Source of the DNA: Siphonodentalium dalli
Lineage: Eukaryota; Mollusca; Scaphopoda; Gadilida; Siphonodentaliidae
Assembly (NCBI GenBank): GCA_032622095.1
Contig: CP136066.1
Span: 103,689,319 to 103,753,318, forward strand
Length of the DNA: 64,000 nt
Direction of reading: 5' to 3'
The notes under the pieces are model-generated. The model had not been told where the DNA came from, made no database searches, and saw only the letters and a program-made list of their open reading frames with translations. Positions within the stretch are counted from its first letter, which is position 1, and the number at the start of each line of letters is the position of its first letter. This document shows positions 23,367-35,559 of the stretch, in pieces. The position numbers were made by a program, and so were the translations under genes.

Positions 23367-23800
23367 TTGCGATTGGAGCCTGGCGCATGCATATTACTAG
23401 ACGAGCATTATTATTATTTTTATCACGCAACAATTATTGAAAACTCCCCACTGCTGTCACCATTTCACGATTCATCTGCCCCCCCCCCCCGCTCCTGCTC
23501 TTTACTTTCTGACATACCTACCCGTGCTTCTTACTATACCTAACAATATCTTCACCCTGTTTTCACCCCTAACACAAACTTAGCCATATACATGTATCTC
23601 CATTTCTCCTAAAAACATTATTTTAACCCTTTTCCGTCTGATCGATACCCCTCCATCACTTATTGGGGAAGGGGCATGTCGCCAAATAAAAGAGGAGAAG
23701 ACTTCGTATAAGCACTCGGGCTTGTTGTCTGATCCTCATTTCCATACAGTATCTCTTCTATTTTGCATATTAATTTTATATCACCAGTATATTATGTTAC
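23367..23800 (+). repeat. LINE-tail-like dispersed repeat, copy 2
   Basis: Its left part (GGCCATTGCGATTGGAGCC ... CTAGACGAGCATTATTATT) matches 20712-20780. The centre and tail match 21565-21961, including a poly-C run (23480-23491) and GGCTTGTTGTCTGATCCTCA, ending near AGGAAATACAAATATGTTTA. The two copies are direct repeats about 1.85 kb apart. Confidence 0.65.
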
Positions 23801-24422
23801 ATGTATGTTGGAATAGGAAATACAAATATGTTTATACTAATGTGTTCAACGCTTTTCACGCATCTAAAGTGGACTCCCTTTATTCATTACACCAAACATA
23901 TTCCTTCTGTATTCCATTTAGTGCAAACATATTTCTTTTTACCAAATCCAAAAAATAATATAATATACAGACGACACATATATACAAAATAGAAGAGTTA
24001 AAGGTACTCAATCCGATCAGAGGGTCCCCATCTCAACAGATTCCAACAACAACAATATTTTATCAAATGTCACTTTAGTTATCAGAATCGATTAATTATC
24101 CAAAAATAATGCTAACGACTGTGAACTATCGTATATAATTGCCCAAAATGTGTTGTATAGCAACATTTTGTTCAATGGAATTTAGTATCGAGAGTATGTC
24201 GGTCGGCTTTTTCTGTAAACTTCTGGGACATAAAGTATTCCCGATAATGAAAAATAATTGATTTCTAAACTCGATATCTAATAAATCTGAGCTTTGATGG
24301 GTGGCTTCCTGGACTCGAATCAAATATGTTTGACCCCCGAAGCCATTGAAATAGTAATTGAGAGGAGTGTTATCGGATTGAGTTCCTTTAATGTATGGAA
24401 ACCAGGATTAGACAAGCAACCC

Positions 24423-25756
24423 ACAGCAGAGAAATCTTCCAGCAAAAAAAGAGAAAAAGACCGAGAAAAACAAAAAGAAACCTGAGAAAAACACCACGAC
24501 ACCTGCCACATCATCAGCTCCAGTTCCAGATTTCGCTGTAAAATTACCCTCAGCAACCTCTGTACCGTCAGCAACTCCAGTACCCTCCATACCGCCAGCA
24601 ACTCCAGTACCCATCGTTCAAAAAAAACCACGAAGACCACATCGAAGTTGAAATGACAGACGCTGAACAAGACATCTCCGACGAAGAATTCGCCACCGTC
24701 TTCAAAAACAAAAGAAGACGGAAAGAAAGCATGATGATTCCAGATCATATTAGCCCAATCAGCACGCCAGCCAAAAAGATACGAACGCACACTGAACATA
24801 AAAACAACCTAGCCCAACAAAAGGAACCGAACGACCGACTATCAGCCACTCCAACAAACGAAGAGACATTCTAATAGCCGAAAACCTAACGAACGAAATG
24901 AAGCAGAGTCCATACTTACTACACAGAACAATAACGATACGCTACCCCATCCGAACATCTACAACCAGAGCCGGCACACTTCTAATTTATCCACAGAACG
25001 AAGAAACAAAACAATATCTACTGACCAAAGCTAAAGACCTACCCGCCTTCAAGGACAAGAAAGTAACATTCCGCCTAACCAACGGCAGCAATCGTCTGAC
25101 CAAACCTACAACCCATAAAGCCGTCATCTGTGGCATACCACCATCTGTCACGGAAGACGAAATCAATGAAGACATCGGCAGTAAATATACAGTTCAACGC
25201 CTAAAAAGCTCACACGATCAACAACCAACATGGAAAGTCAAAATAACTTGCGACGATAAAGAATCAAAACAACAGATAATGAACGGCGTTAGACTCGGCT
25301 CAAACATGAATAGATTCAAAGTCGTCGACTACAAAGAACAGCCCCACGTGACACAATGCTACAAATGTCAGAAGTTTAATCACACGGCCGAATGTTGCAA
25401 GAGCAACGACACAATCTGCAAAAATTGCGCGGGAAATCACAAGCACCAAGACTGTACCAGTAACATAAAAAGATGCGCGAACTGCGACAGTGATCACCAC
25501 TCAGCATACAAGGGATGCACAGTTTTCAAAAAAGCTCAGATACGCAGCAGCTACAAGCAAACCAGCCGACATCACTGAAACCCTAAAGCTTGCAGCTGTA
25601 ATAACATCGACCATTGTCAGCGCCCTATCTGACAAACAAAGAGATCCACGAAATACAAAGGCCAGCGTATGTCAATACGTCGAACATGCTGTCAACACCA
25701 TATACAAAACTCAACTCACAAAAGAAACCATCCAACAGTTCACATACGGACGTTAA
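24423..25756 (+). pseudogene. LINE ORF1 (gag-like) with three zinc knuckles
   Basis: It begins in a Lys/Glu-rich, low-complexity segment and passes through two frame changes (near 24490 and 24860). It continues from 24898 as an open block with VICGIPPSVTEDEI, an RRM-like region seen in Jockey-clade gag proteins. Three knuckles follow: CYKCQKFNHTAECC (C-x2-C-x4-H-x4-C), CKNCAGNHKHQDC (C-x2-C-x3-H-x4-C) and CANCDSDHHSAYKGC (C-x2-C-x3-H-x6-C), the classic I/Jockey spacing. A run of six A at ~25531 shifts the frame again. The last block, LKLAAVITSTIVSALS to QQFTYGR, ends at 25756. The product would package LINE RNA; this copy is broken. Confidence 0.75.
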
Positions 25757-25811
25757 AACAACACAACCACCGCAGACACGCCCAACACACAAGCCGATTG
25801 TAACACCTACA

Positions 25812-28628
25812 ATGACTGACACGACCAAACAGACTACAACAACACGCCCCACACTCAACTTGCCAGACACATCACAACACACACAAAAACCCTCTTTCCA
25901 CCTACTCCACGTTAACATAAACGGACTATCGGAAAAACGCCAAATTCTTCAAGAGTACATCACCGACCAACAACCAGACGTTATCGCCATCAACGAAACC
26001 AAACTCAACGACAACAGCAGGGTTAGCTTCACCAACTACAAGATCGCCCGCCGTGACCGTAACGATAACGGTGGTGGGGTCGCTCTCCTCATCCACAAAG
26101 ACCTGAAACACGCCATGCTCAACACCGACGACCTAGACGAAGAAACACTGGCAGTAGAAGTCACCATTCGCAATGCAAAACCTGCCATCGTCGCCACATA
26201 CAACCCGCCAAACACAGACCTCAGCAATGTCTCCTTCAAACACTTCACATCAACCCACCGCCACTGCATCTTCATCGGAGACTACAACGCGAATCACACC
26301 TACTACGGCTGTAAAGATACCAACAGAAACGGTGACCGAATGTTCAACATCATCGAAGATCTTGATCTTCTTATACTAAACAACATAGACGAACCAACAC
26401 ATCACCACGCGGCGACCAACAAATGGGACATCCCAGACCTAGCCATCGCCACTCCATCCATCGCAACTAAAGGAATCATGTGCTATATTGGCGACGACGT
26501 CTCCAGCGACCACTTACCCGTACACATAAGATCCAGCAATGCCTCAACCGACCGCCAACCGAAAACCCTCCGCCGCAACCTAAATAAAGCCGACTGGGAC
26601 AGTTTTCGACAACAACCCACCAACAGCATAGACAACTCACCCATCACATCAACCAGCGACATTGACGCGACATGCCAGCACCTATCCCAAACCCTCGAAT
26701 CAGCACTAGACACAGCATGCCCGAAACAACAAGTCAACACCACAGCATGGCGAGTCTCCCCCGAACTCTGAAAATGATCCGACTTAAACGCAAGCTAAGA
26801 AGACTCCAGCAGAAAAACCCAAACGACGTGTACCACCAAAATCTTTACAACAACATGAACAGACAAGTCAAAGCGGCAGTCAAAAAAGAAAAACAAGCAT
26901 CCTGGCAGCGGTCGACCACCGAACTCGGCGATAAAAGAATGAACAGAAACTTCTGGAGTACCTTCAAATCCCTTACCGGCACAGGAAGAAACAACAACAG
27001 CACAGAAAACCCCCTAACAAAACCGATGGCAGCCTGACCTCAGGAGACAAAGAAAAAGCAGAAGCCTTCACCGACAACCTTCAAAAAATCCACAACACCC
27101 ACCAAGGCCCAGCATACGACGACGCCTTCAAAGCAACTGTAGAAAACCACATCAAAGACAACCCCGACCTCTTCAAACCACTTCCATGTACCACCAACGA
27201 CCACGATGACGTCTTCCCCGTAGCATCTCCAATCACACAAGACGAAATCGCATCTAACCTAAAGAAGGGAAAAAGCAACTCTGCACCAGGCAACGGCAGC
27301 ATCACATTTTCGATCCTACGACAAGCCCCTCCAGCCGTCTTCGCCAGACTACTCCTTCTATTCAACGCTTGCCTGACAATTGGATACTTCCCAACAGCAT
27401 GGAAAACCACCGTCGGTATCATGATACCCAAGCCAGACAAAGACCGCGCCATTCCCAACAACTATCGACCCATCAGCCTCCTCCAATGTACCGGGAAACT
27501 ATTCCAAAGAATTATCAGCAGCCGACTACGAGAGCACCTTGAATCCTCCGACTTCTTCAACCCGTGGCAGCGCGGCTACCGACAAGGCAAAGACAGCATG
27601 GAACACATCATACGACTAGCTGAAGACGCCCGACTATCCCTTGGCAAAAACTGGTTAACAGCTGCAGTATTCCTTGACGTTCAGAAGGCCTTCGATTCCG
27701 TATGGCACGACGGCCTAAGATACAAGTTCAGCCAGCTCAACATCGCCCGAAAATACACACGACTAGTATCCTCTTTCCTACAAGATCGTCAACTCAGCGT
27801 CCGCATCAACAACGACACATCCAGCCCAGTATTCCTACGCGCCGGAACCCCACAAGGATCGGTACTCAGCCCACTCCTCTTCCTGATATACGCCAATGAC
27901 ATACCCACCAACCCAAGAAACAATGTAGAAATCTCACAATTCGCCGACGACCTAGGACTCTGGACAACACACAAAACCCCAGGATCCTACAAAAACGATT
28001 ACAAAAAACCCTCGACGACTTATCAACATGGTGCTCTCTAGATGGAGAATAAAACTCAACGCCAAGAAAACCCAACTCATCATATTCCACCAGAGAAAAA
28101 CAACACAGACTATCAACATCAAGATAGACAACGAGACCGTTCAACCATCCAACCAAGCCATCCTACTAGGAATCACCCTTGACCAACGATTGACCTTCGC
28201 CGCGCACATCAAAAAAGTCGCTGACAAAGCCAGAAAAAGAACAAACCTGCTAAGTTGTCTCAGAGGTACCGACTGGGGAACCAACAGCCAGACCATCATC
28301 AACCTCTTCAAACTATACGTCCGCCCAGTAATGGAGTATGGCGCACCATAGCAGCAGCCCCAACAGCTCAATCGAAACCCTGCAGAAAGTCCAAAACAAA
28401 GCTCTCCGCATCGCTCTACATCAGCCAATTTTCACACCAATCCAAGCCCTCCACGACGCAGCAGACATACCTCCGATGAAACAACGACTAACCGACCTCA
28501 GAAACCAGACCCTCGCCAGAATTGACAACAGCCCACTCATCCAAGAACTCCATCTACGAAACCAGCTGCTCTCCACCAAAAAGACCAAGTCCATCCTAGA
28601 AATCGACAACACCGACAGACCCATCTAG
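25812..28628 (+). pseudogene. LINE ORF2: endonuclease and reverse transcriptase
   Basis: The start is placed at ATG 25812. The endonuclease (25890-26530) shows LLHVNINGLSEKRQILQEY, PDVIAINETKL, GGGVALLI, IGDYNANHTYYGC and SDHLPVHI, so the key N, E, D and H positions are present. The frame shifts near 26765 and 27025. The RT then runs NNYRPISLLQCTGKLFQRII, FLDVQKAFDSVWHDGLRYK (motif A), GTPQGSVLSPLLFLIYAND (motif B) and FADDLGLW (motif C, 27940-27951). Further shifts occur near 28020 and 28345, after which LQKVQNKALRIAL and the C-terminal part end at 28628. All catalytic residues remain, but the frames do not connect. Confidence 0.8.
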
Positions 28629-28905
28629 ATCGAATACAACCAAGCCAACCAACAGCCCAATCACCAGCCAGCCAATAACCTCACCAGCAAACGCAAATAC
28701 AACCCCCAACCACTCCAGCACTTCGCCAGCCACACCACCAACCAAGCATCCAAGAAGCATCAGCCTTAAAGCCAGCCAACCAATAGCCACACCAACCAGA
28801 CATCAAGCCTAAACCCAAGCCTCTCATCCCAACAGCCTCGACTCATCCACCACGCTTCCACAGCTTTGCCTCCAAATACAACAGCCTCAACAATCGATTT
28901 TCATC

Positions 28906-29261
28906 GAAGATATCAAGAATGGGTGGAGGGAATTGCACAATGCGTTCCGACCATCCTACCCCCGGCCTGCGGCCGGAAACTACTACACACACACACACAT
29001 TAGACAAGTCCGAGGTCTTCCCCACTTTAGCGACATGCCTCTGTACACTGTCCAGAAAAAGGGCATTAACTGGGGGAACTGCGGACACAACCTGTACTAT
29101 ATGTGGATATCCTTCCCATAGTGCTGGTCTACCAATTGTGCTGGGCACCAAATTCGGACTGTTGATTGATGCTTGACCTCAGAGATGTGGTCCATTACCT
29201 CCTCGTGGGAGTGCGATGAACAGAACATCACATTGACAATTTATGCATAGAAAACAATAAG
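28906..29261. other. Unassigned segment
   Basis: Composition changes abruptly after the LINE. The stretch has a (CA)n tract and a small palindrome GGCCTGCGGCC; no gene is recognised. The open frame at 28919-29176 has no domain. Confidence 0.35.
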
Positions 29262-29814
29262 TACCTTACTCATATTTAAATTCGCACAGTACTATTTTTC
29301 GCGCACCCATCGGTGCCCGAATTTAAAATTGAGCGAAAAATATTACGACGCCAAGTATAATCTAAAGTACAGTCCATAGGAAATACAAGAGTGCTATGTT
29401 GCTGAGTTTATATATATTAAGAACGGTTGAATAGACAATTAGGCCTATAAATGTATGCACATACTTACATCCGGCTAACCGCTATCAAGTCCATTGCTCG
29501 CAATTCAAGTGACAGATCATGGTAACATATCCAGATCACACAAAAAATTTGATGTATGTAGCTACTATAGTTTAATGTCTGCATGATGTAAATCCGCCGC
29601 GATGGTTTTTAATACGCATATACTATCTCCAGCAATGACTAAGAATCAAAAACGCCATCAGCTCAAACATATACGATAATATCACAGAAATATTAAGGAA
29701 AATATTTTTCTCAGTTTTGAATTCGCGCAGCTATGTGCGCGAATTTAAAGTGCGCGAATTCAAAACTGCATGAGCGAAAAATAGTACTGCGCGAATTTAA
29801 ACACGAGTAAGGTA
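29262..29814. mobile_element. TA-flanked MITE with 41-bp inverted repeats
   Basis: Element 29264-29812 (549 bp) is bounded by TA at both ends, the pattern of Tc1/mariner-type insertions. The left terminus, CCTTACTCATATTTAAATTC then GCACAGTACTATTTTTCGC, is matched by the right terminus in reverse with about four differences over 41 bp. Further GCGCGAATTTAAA / GTGCGCGAATTC palindromes lie near the right end (29716-29790). No coding frame is present, so it is non-autonomous. Confidence 0.75.
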
Positions 29815-32149
29815 GTTCAAAAGGATGGGACAACAAGCCATAAGCCTATATAACCTTTATAAAAAAATTATTTCCTCTAGAAATGTTACCACAAGTGTCA
29901 ATACACACAGTTACAATGCAAAGAAGATGGGAATTTTAATAAAGGAGAGTGATATACATTGCATCATTAATAATGAACGTTTCTTGTCAGCTCAATTGGA
30001 TATGTGAGAACATTGGTGCAAAGAGTTGGTTTAAGCAACACGGGAATGTCATGGGTTATATAGGTGCCGTTGTCGTCAAATGACTTAAAGAGGCACCTCA
30101 CATCGATGCTTGGGAGGAATCGTTGGGCGCTTACTAACTGTGTGCCCGTCTGAGTCACACACCCGTGTGCCTTTCTGTATATAGTATACTATGGCATATA
30201 AGTTCCAGATAAGCCTTATAGTTGGATCAATGTATACATAGCTTAATTAACAGGTCAATGTGATTAAATTACTGGATTCTTGACTACTGAAGATATTTTC
30301 GAGAATCCGGTGATTTATTCATCTTGGCCTGCCTGTGTAATATGTCTAAGTTATAAAATTGTCCTGTCCCAATATCATACCCAGCTAGAAGCGAATCAAC
30401 TCCCACCACCTATAGCTATTATAGCAATTGTTGTATACAATCTATACTTCCCTAACATGGTAAAGTTTGTATTATGGATTTACCCCCTCCCAAATTATAC
30501 CTTGTATTAACTCTTTAGTTCCCACACTAGCTGTATAAACCACCCCGCCATCTCCCTGCAGCTATAACATGATACCGACGGTGTGTTCCCGGGTATATAT
30601 CAAGTACCAGACGCTATTTCCCCATAAGTATTTGGCTTGTCGGAAAGTATCCCGTTGCTCAATAAATGGTGGTAAACCTGTTACTGTGTTGACGCAGTGA
30701 GGGTAATCTATTGGAGTGACAGCTACAACTGGGGATAATGAGCGTAAGCCGGGACGTGTGTCGTAATATGAGAAAAGTCGACACCTGAGTATAAGAGCCC
30801 TGGGCAAGCTAGTATCTTTGACTTTTTCATTGGGATTAGTTCAATAATAGTATATTAAAGTATATGTATTGCGCGTTTCGTCAGCTCTGAAATGTATGCA
30901 CACGAATGTCACATTGTGACAATAAAATATGTCTTATACAAATGATCCTTGCTCCGGATTTAGACCAGTCTTATTTGGAAAAAGTCACCAACTCCCAAAA
31001 GTATTTTGTAAACAATTCAAAGCAAATGTGTTCTGTTTTCTTCTTATCTAGAAGACAATTAAAGAGAGGATATCTATAATATTTTAAGTGGATACCAGAA
31101 ATATCTCATGATATGGCCCAAGGACTAAATTTCCTGACCAACTTATCGTGACCGAAAGTACATTGTTTCTGGAGATAATGAGTTTCTGTTGCTACTTCCA
31201 GAAATAATGTATTTCCGCTGGCGAAAAGTGCAGCTAGTCGCTCGCGAAAATAAATAAATATATTTGTCCGGTATCAATTCAGAACGCTATATATCCTCTA
31301 TTTCGTTCAGCCAAAATAACGCGATGTCACGCTACGAAATTCAAGTAAGGTTTTAAATATATATTTTCAGAACGGTGATGTTTGCGATTGTTTATTACTA
31401 TAAATTAACATGCAAATGTAACATTTATCAACATTTTCGACTTCAAAAACACCTATTATATAACACGTCGTGCTAAGTGTGGAAGTTCATCTTTGTGCAA
31501 ACACTGTATGGCATCACCATTTAACATTTAGCATTATAGAATATAAGAGAAATTTGAAACCATCCATATACCGGTATATATGTGTGCGAATACACACTAT
31601 TTTATCGCATACGTCAGAAACACCAGAAACATATACCAACATTATCAGAAAAAGGACCGCACAATGTACAAATTGTGTTGATATAGATCTTTCCTTTTAC
31701 TCAAGAAACCAAACATGTTTGAGAAAATAGTTTGTGAAATCTTCGATCAAGTAATTTGTAACATAAGTACGTCCGACTGAAACATGCATGTAACACCAGC
31801 CATTTGATGTTCAGCGGTTTGAAACAATAATACATCATTGTAGCTGAGCTGTCGTTTGTCCACAACTGGTCAAGTGGTCATGCTAATATGCTATGATGCC
31901 GGTGGTCATGTTGAATTGCTATGATGCGGGTAGGGCAAACTGATTCCGTTACCAAAAGTACCGTTATTTTTCTAAAGTTGTAATTTTCACGGTGATTGTA
32001 TAACTAGAGCGATTTGATAAAAAAAACATTCAAGAACATATATATTTTTGAAAAATATAATAATAACTGCGCTGGTGTTTCTAAAACGACGCAAATAGCC
32101 ATCTTGATTATAGTCGATTTTCAACTAATGCAACCATTATTAAAGTCAC
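29815..32149. other. Intergenic DNA, nothing recognised
   Basis: AT-rich sequence with short open frames only (for example 31470-31730), none with a domain or plausible splice context. Confidence 0.4.
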
Positions 32150-32153
32150 GGGC

Positions 32154-32661
32154 GGCATTTGTTGCAGAAATATTTATATTTGTTCAAATCGCCATCAACA
32201 GAATGAACGCCAACATATATACAGTTCCACACATATGCCAAACATAATCAGCGCATAAATAGTATATTGTCGTCAAGACGTACAAATGTGTACGTAAACA
32301 AGAGACTGCTCGTGTTACATAAGTTGTGATTCTGTTTACATAACAGGCCGAAATTATATTGGATAATCATACAAAAATGATATAAACGCTCTCTATTATT
32401 TCCATATTAGGAAAACAGTAACAAATAACGCTCTTTATGTTTACCATACCCGGATCTAAACAAAAGCCAGAAAACGTAACGTTTTTTGCTTTTGTTTACA
32501 TAACAAAGGGGAACAAATTGACTATAACACTGTTTATGCCATATTTATGATTGGCATAAGAACAAGGTCTGTCTTTTTCTTACTATTCCTTCTGTTTATG
32601 GTGGTTTTTGACATAGATGAATATTTGAACACCATACCCACCGCGAACGCCGGCCGTATCT
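32154..32661 (+). mobile_element. TTAA MITE, full-length copy 2
   Basis: A 508-bp element between TTAA at 32150-32153 and TTAA at 32662-32665, in the opposite orientation to the copy at 2249-2746. The terminal inverted repeats include CGGGCGGCATTTGTTGCAG on the left and CCACCGCGAACGCCGGCCG on the right. The internal AACGCTCTTTATGTTTACCA and TTTTGCTTTTGTTTACATAA blocks are shared with all full copies. Confidence 0.85.
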
Positions 32662-32819
32662 TTAAAAATATTTCGCAATAAATTTGTTTTTGTACCAAAT
32701 TTGAAATTATATCATGAAATGTGTTGCGTGAACAATTAATATAGTTGGATAGTTTGAATGTTAACTGAGTATATCAATATACAGTCGATATACATTGGGT
32801 TCTCTATGATTTCCATGCA

Positions 32820-33194
32820 CTATATATATTCTTCCATTTTCCACTTGGCATAGTTGTTAGTATGCCTGGCTATTTCGGCATACTTCGATGGCGAGAACAT
32901 CAAATTGAAATAGTCCAAAGCTGTTGCTGTATCAGTGTCGAATTCATCTGGTGTAACTGGCCCTGTCATTTGGGTAAATGGCGGAAGTGATACCTTTCGA
33001 AGTTTATATGACCAGCCAATCGGGTTAGTATTCAAGCTACTATCGGCGATGGAGGTCAGATTGTCGCTGGTAGCGGGTGGAGAGTAATCGTCATCTGAAT
33101 CCTCTGATGACGAGAAACTGCAATCTCCGCTAAAATTGCTATCATCTCCCATTAACATGTCGATCACTTGCTGTTTCGAAAATTTTGCAGCCAT
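32820..33194 (-). pseudogene. piggyBac-type transposase, N-terminal fragment
   Basis: The frame of 124 residues begins MAAKFSKQQVIDMLMG, continues through an acidic Ser/Asp-rich stretch (SSSEDSDDDYSPP), then SLPPFTQMTGPVTPDEFDTD and LDYFNLMFSPSKYAEIARHT, NNYAKWK. In the piggyBac transposase family (DDE_Tnp_1_7) this acidic leader followed by F-x-G..G......DFF.LFF....ELI...TN.YA marks the start of the conserved domain. The catalytic Asp residues lie further downstream in full-length proteins and are absent here. The frame ends at a stop just inside the domain, so the copy is inactive. Confidence 0.8.
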
Positions 33195-33542
33195 ATTGTT
33201 CGTAAATACTTAGAATGGTACCACTGATGTCTGTCCCCAATATAAACCCCAAGTAACACAGCATCTGTCGCGCGCGATGCCCACGGTGCCACGTTTATTG
33301 TTATTAGATAGGCAAATAACGAGTTGACATAACCGGGCGGTCTCTATTAGAAACTAGCGGGGAGCATAGGGGCGAACCCATTAGTACAGTCTGGGCCTAG
33401 TGTGGCGCTCTAAAGCGCTTGTGGGGAAGTCTGGTAACGCGCTCTTATGCGCTTCTAGGGATATGCTGCGAGGCGTCCACAGGCGCTTATGGGGAAAATA
33501 GTGCAAAGCGTCCAGGGACGCTTATGGGAAGTAAAGAGTTAA
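32820..33542 (-). mobile_element. Truncated piggyBac element: 5' terminus plus transposase start
   Basis: On the minus strand a TTAA (33539-33542) is followed by CTCTTTACTTCCCATAAGCG. The next ~130 bp carry four imperfect palindromes, for example AAGCGTCCCTGGACGCTT and AAGCGCTTTAGAGCGCC. Each is preceded by a CCC-type spacer (CCCATA, CCCCATA, CCCTAG, CCCCAC). A TTAA target, a T/C-rich end and subterminal repeats match piggyBac-type ends. The transposase start codon lies at 33194. The rest of the transposase and the other terminus are missing. Confidence 0.75.
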
Positions 33543-35055
33543 CTGCCCATCGCCCTCATGATAAGATAGGAATGCTAATCGCCCTTATGCGACAATATAT
33601 ATCTTCAAGTAATTTATGTCGACCTACATATGGCTATAATATACAAACACCACCCTATACGATAACATATCACCAATGGATGTTATTCTCTAAATTTATT
33701 TCCATTTTGTATTTTGGTCCTATAATCAATATCGACTGAGGTCATTACTTGTGCTGATTGCCTGTTGTCTCATGCAACAATATAATATCCAATGTTGACC
33801 ACTCTTACATATAATTTTCCATTATGATGTGCATTCAATCATATAAATCCTACGGACTTCGCCGTTGCGTCGACCCATACCTGTATTCAGAAATATTCCA
33901 TTACTTGCTGCGCGAATACACCGGCGAACCGTAATTCCAGTCTATATCTATAGACTTTTAACTAACCCACTATGCTCCCATGCACCTCTTAGGTTTTCTA
34001 AATTCGTCGTGCCCACGTGAGGACCTCATGTGTACCAGTGACCCCATTACCTGATACACGGACCGCAAAAAGTATTTTGTTTTCGACCCATTGTACGTAA
34101 CCCGGACAATCACGAACCGCTCACACGAGGTGAGTTGACGGTGGTGACTTGTCGCCGTTCGTTCGCTGAACTGGAGAGCTGACTATGACCCTAATCATTG
34201 ACCGCATTTCTGTTGAACAACTTAAACAAGCATGACTTGCCAACGTGAATGCGCCGGCTTTTATTCATAACACATGGTAGTTTACTCATTCTGGGTAATC
34301 ATCTTACGATTCGACACATGGTAATATTATATACTTTTACGCTTTACTTATTATCCCCATATTTATGATGTACAGGTAAACTCCCCCCAACACGTTCACT
34401 TTCGTCGGGATATACGTGATCGTCTGTCTGTCTGTGTATCTCAAAGTATATATATATATATATATATCACAATGTACGCCGTCAGGTCGGCGCGTCTCGT
34501 CTTCCGTCTGTCCGCTCGTCTGTGTGGTCGGTTCGTATTGTCTTCTATATATACCATACTGTTGCGTATTTTATATCTGCAGATTGTTCAGTGCGTATAT
34601 ATTTGTCCCTCGGAACAATCATTTCTTTAAAACGCCTCATGTTATCTTATAAATCATAAAAATTAACCTGAATAGACATGTTGAGTTAGAAACTGTCATC
34701 GGTGTTTATTCGAAATTCCCTCTATGGTCGCTATATCGCGATGTTTGGGCCCCATAACGTGGAGAAGTAATATATTTATACTGACCCATCAACTACATGC
34801 GAGCAACCGTATTGGAATTAATGACCCCCCCTATCCCGGGATCACTAATAGAGTTATACTCCTTTCGTCTCTTCCTTCTCTTATCTTCTGTTATCTTTCT
34901 AATCTCTTCCTCAACTGCACATGACCAAGATAAACCGTGTATCTCACGCCAATATCTCAAACATCTTGATTCAACATTTGTTCCGTGTGTAAATCATATC
35001 TGCCAACCACCGAGCTATTTACATGTCTTGAAATTCCTACAGTATATATGGGACA
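33543..35055. other. Intergenic DNA with a short (TA)n
   Basis: No gene is recognised. A (TA)n tract lies at about 34448-34466. The frames at 34416-34652 and 34724-35063 are without domain. Confidence 0.4.
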
Positions 35056-35397
35056 ATGGTTGATATAACACAATATCGTGCCCGGATTGGCAGCTTTCTC
35101 TCGAGAGCGTCTCGACCACCTATGGGAAAACGCTTTGACCTGAATATGTCTGAAACTATCATCATTTATCTTTTCCTACGTTCAAGAAAATTGCCTGAGA
35201 TTCAAATTGTAAGTTTGTTACTGTTGATATCATGTACTTGTCCACATTTAACACAAACAGTTTTGAATTTCATCCGTGAAAACAGGGCCCCATGGCAAAA
35301 TAATACAGATCGACATGTTATAATACACACACACAAGGCAAAATTATTATGTTACTTAACTGCAACTTCTATTATATTTTTGTTACTAATGTTAAGC

Positions 35398-35424
35398 GGC
35401 GATATCGAACTGAACCCAGGTCCT
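35398..35424 (+). other. 2A-type (StopGo) motif, intact
   Basis: The codons read GDIELNPGP, matching the D-[V/I]-E-x-N-P-G-P consensus of 2A peptides, with the usual hydrophobic Leu-rich lead (LLLML). In known 2A sequences the ribosome skips the Gly-Pro bond, releasing the upstream peptide without proteolysis. Such motifs are known near the N-terminus of some CR1/L1-Tc type LINEs. Here it would separate a short membrane-like leader (~120 residues) from the endonuclease-RT. Confidence 0.85.
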
Positions 35425-35559
35425 GCCAACAATGGTACGATGCGAAGACACTGTTCCATGTTACTACTCAACACCCAGAGCATTAGAAATAAAATGACAA
35501 TACTAAATGCTGAATCTGCTAATTTCGATATTTGTTTTTTCACTGAAACATTACGGAAA

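Larger units (their letters stand above)
24410..28905 (+). mobile_element. Jockey-like LINE, near full length, frameshifted
   Basis: The segment is set off by its base use: the plus strand is rich in A and C and very poor in G from about 24410 to 28905, unlike both flanks. It holds a gag-like ORF1 (to 25756) and an ORF2 with endonuclease, RT and a C-terminal part (from 25812). About seven frameshifts interrupt otherwise long open frames, so decay looks recent. The final ~270 bp after the ORF2 remnant keep the same CA-rich composition and probably form the 3' untranslated region. No poly(A) tail or clear target duplication was found. Confidence 0.75.

Noticed and set aside
24320-24799. 159-residue minus-strand open frame
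   Set aside because: Antisense of the LINE ORF1 low-complexity region; LINE evidence is on the plus strand.
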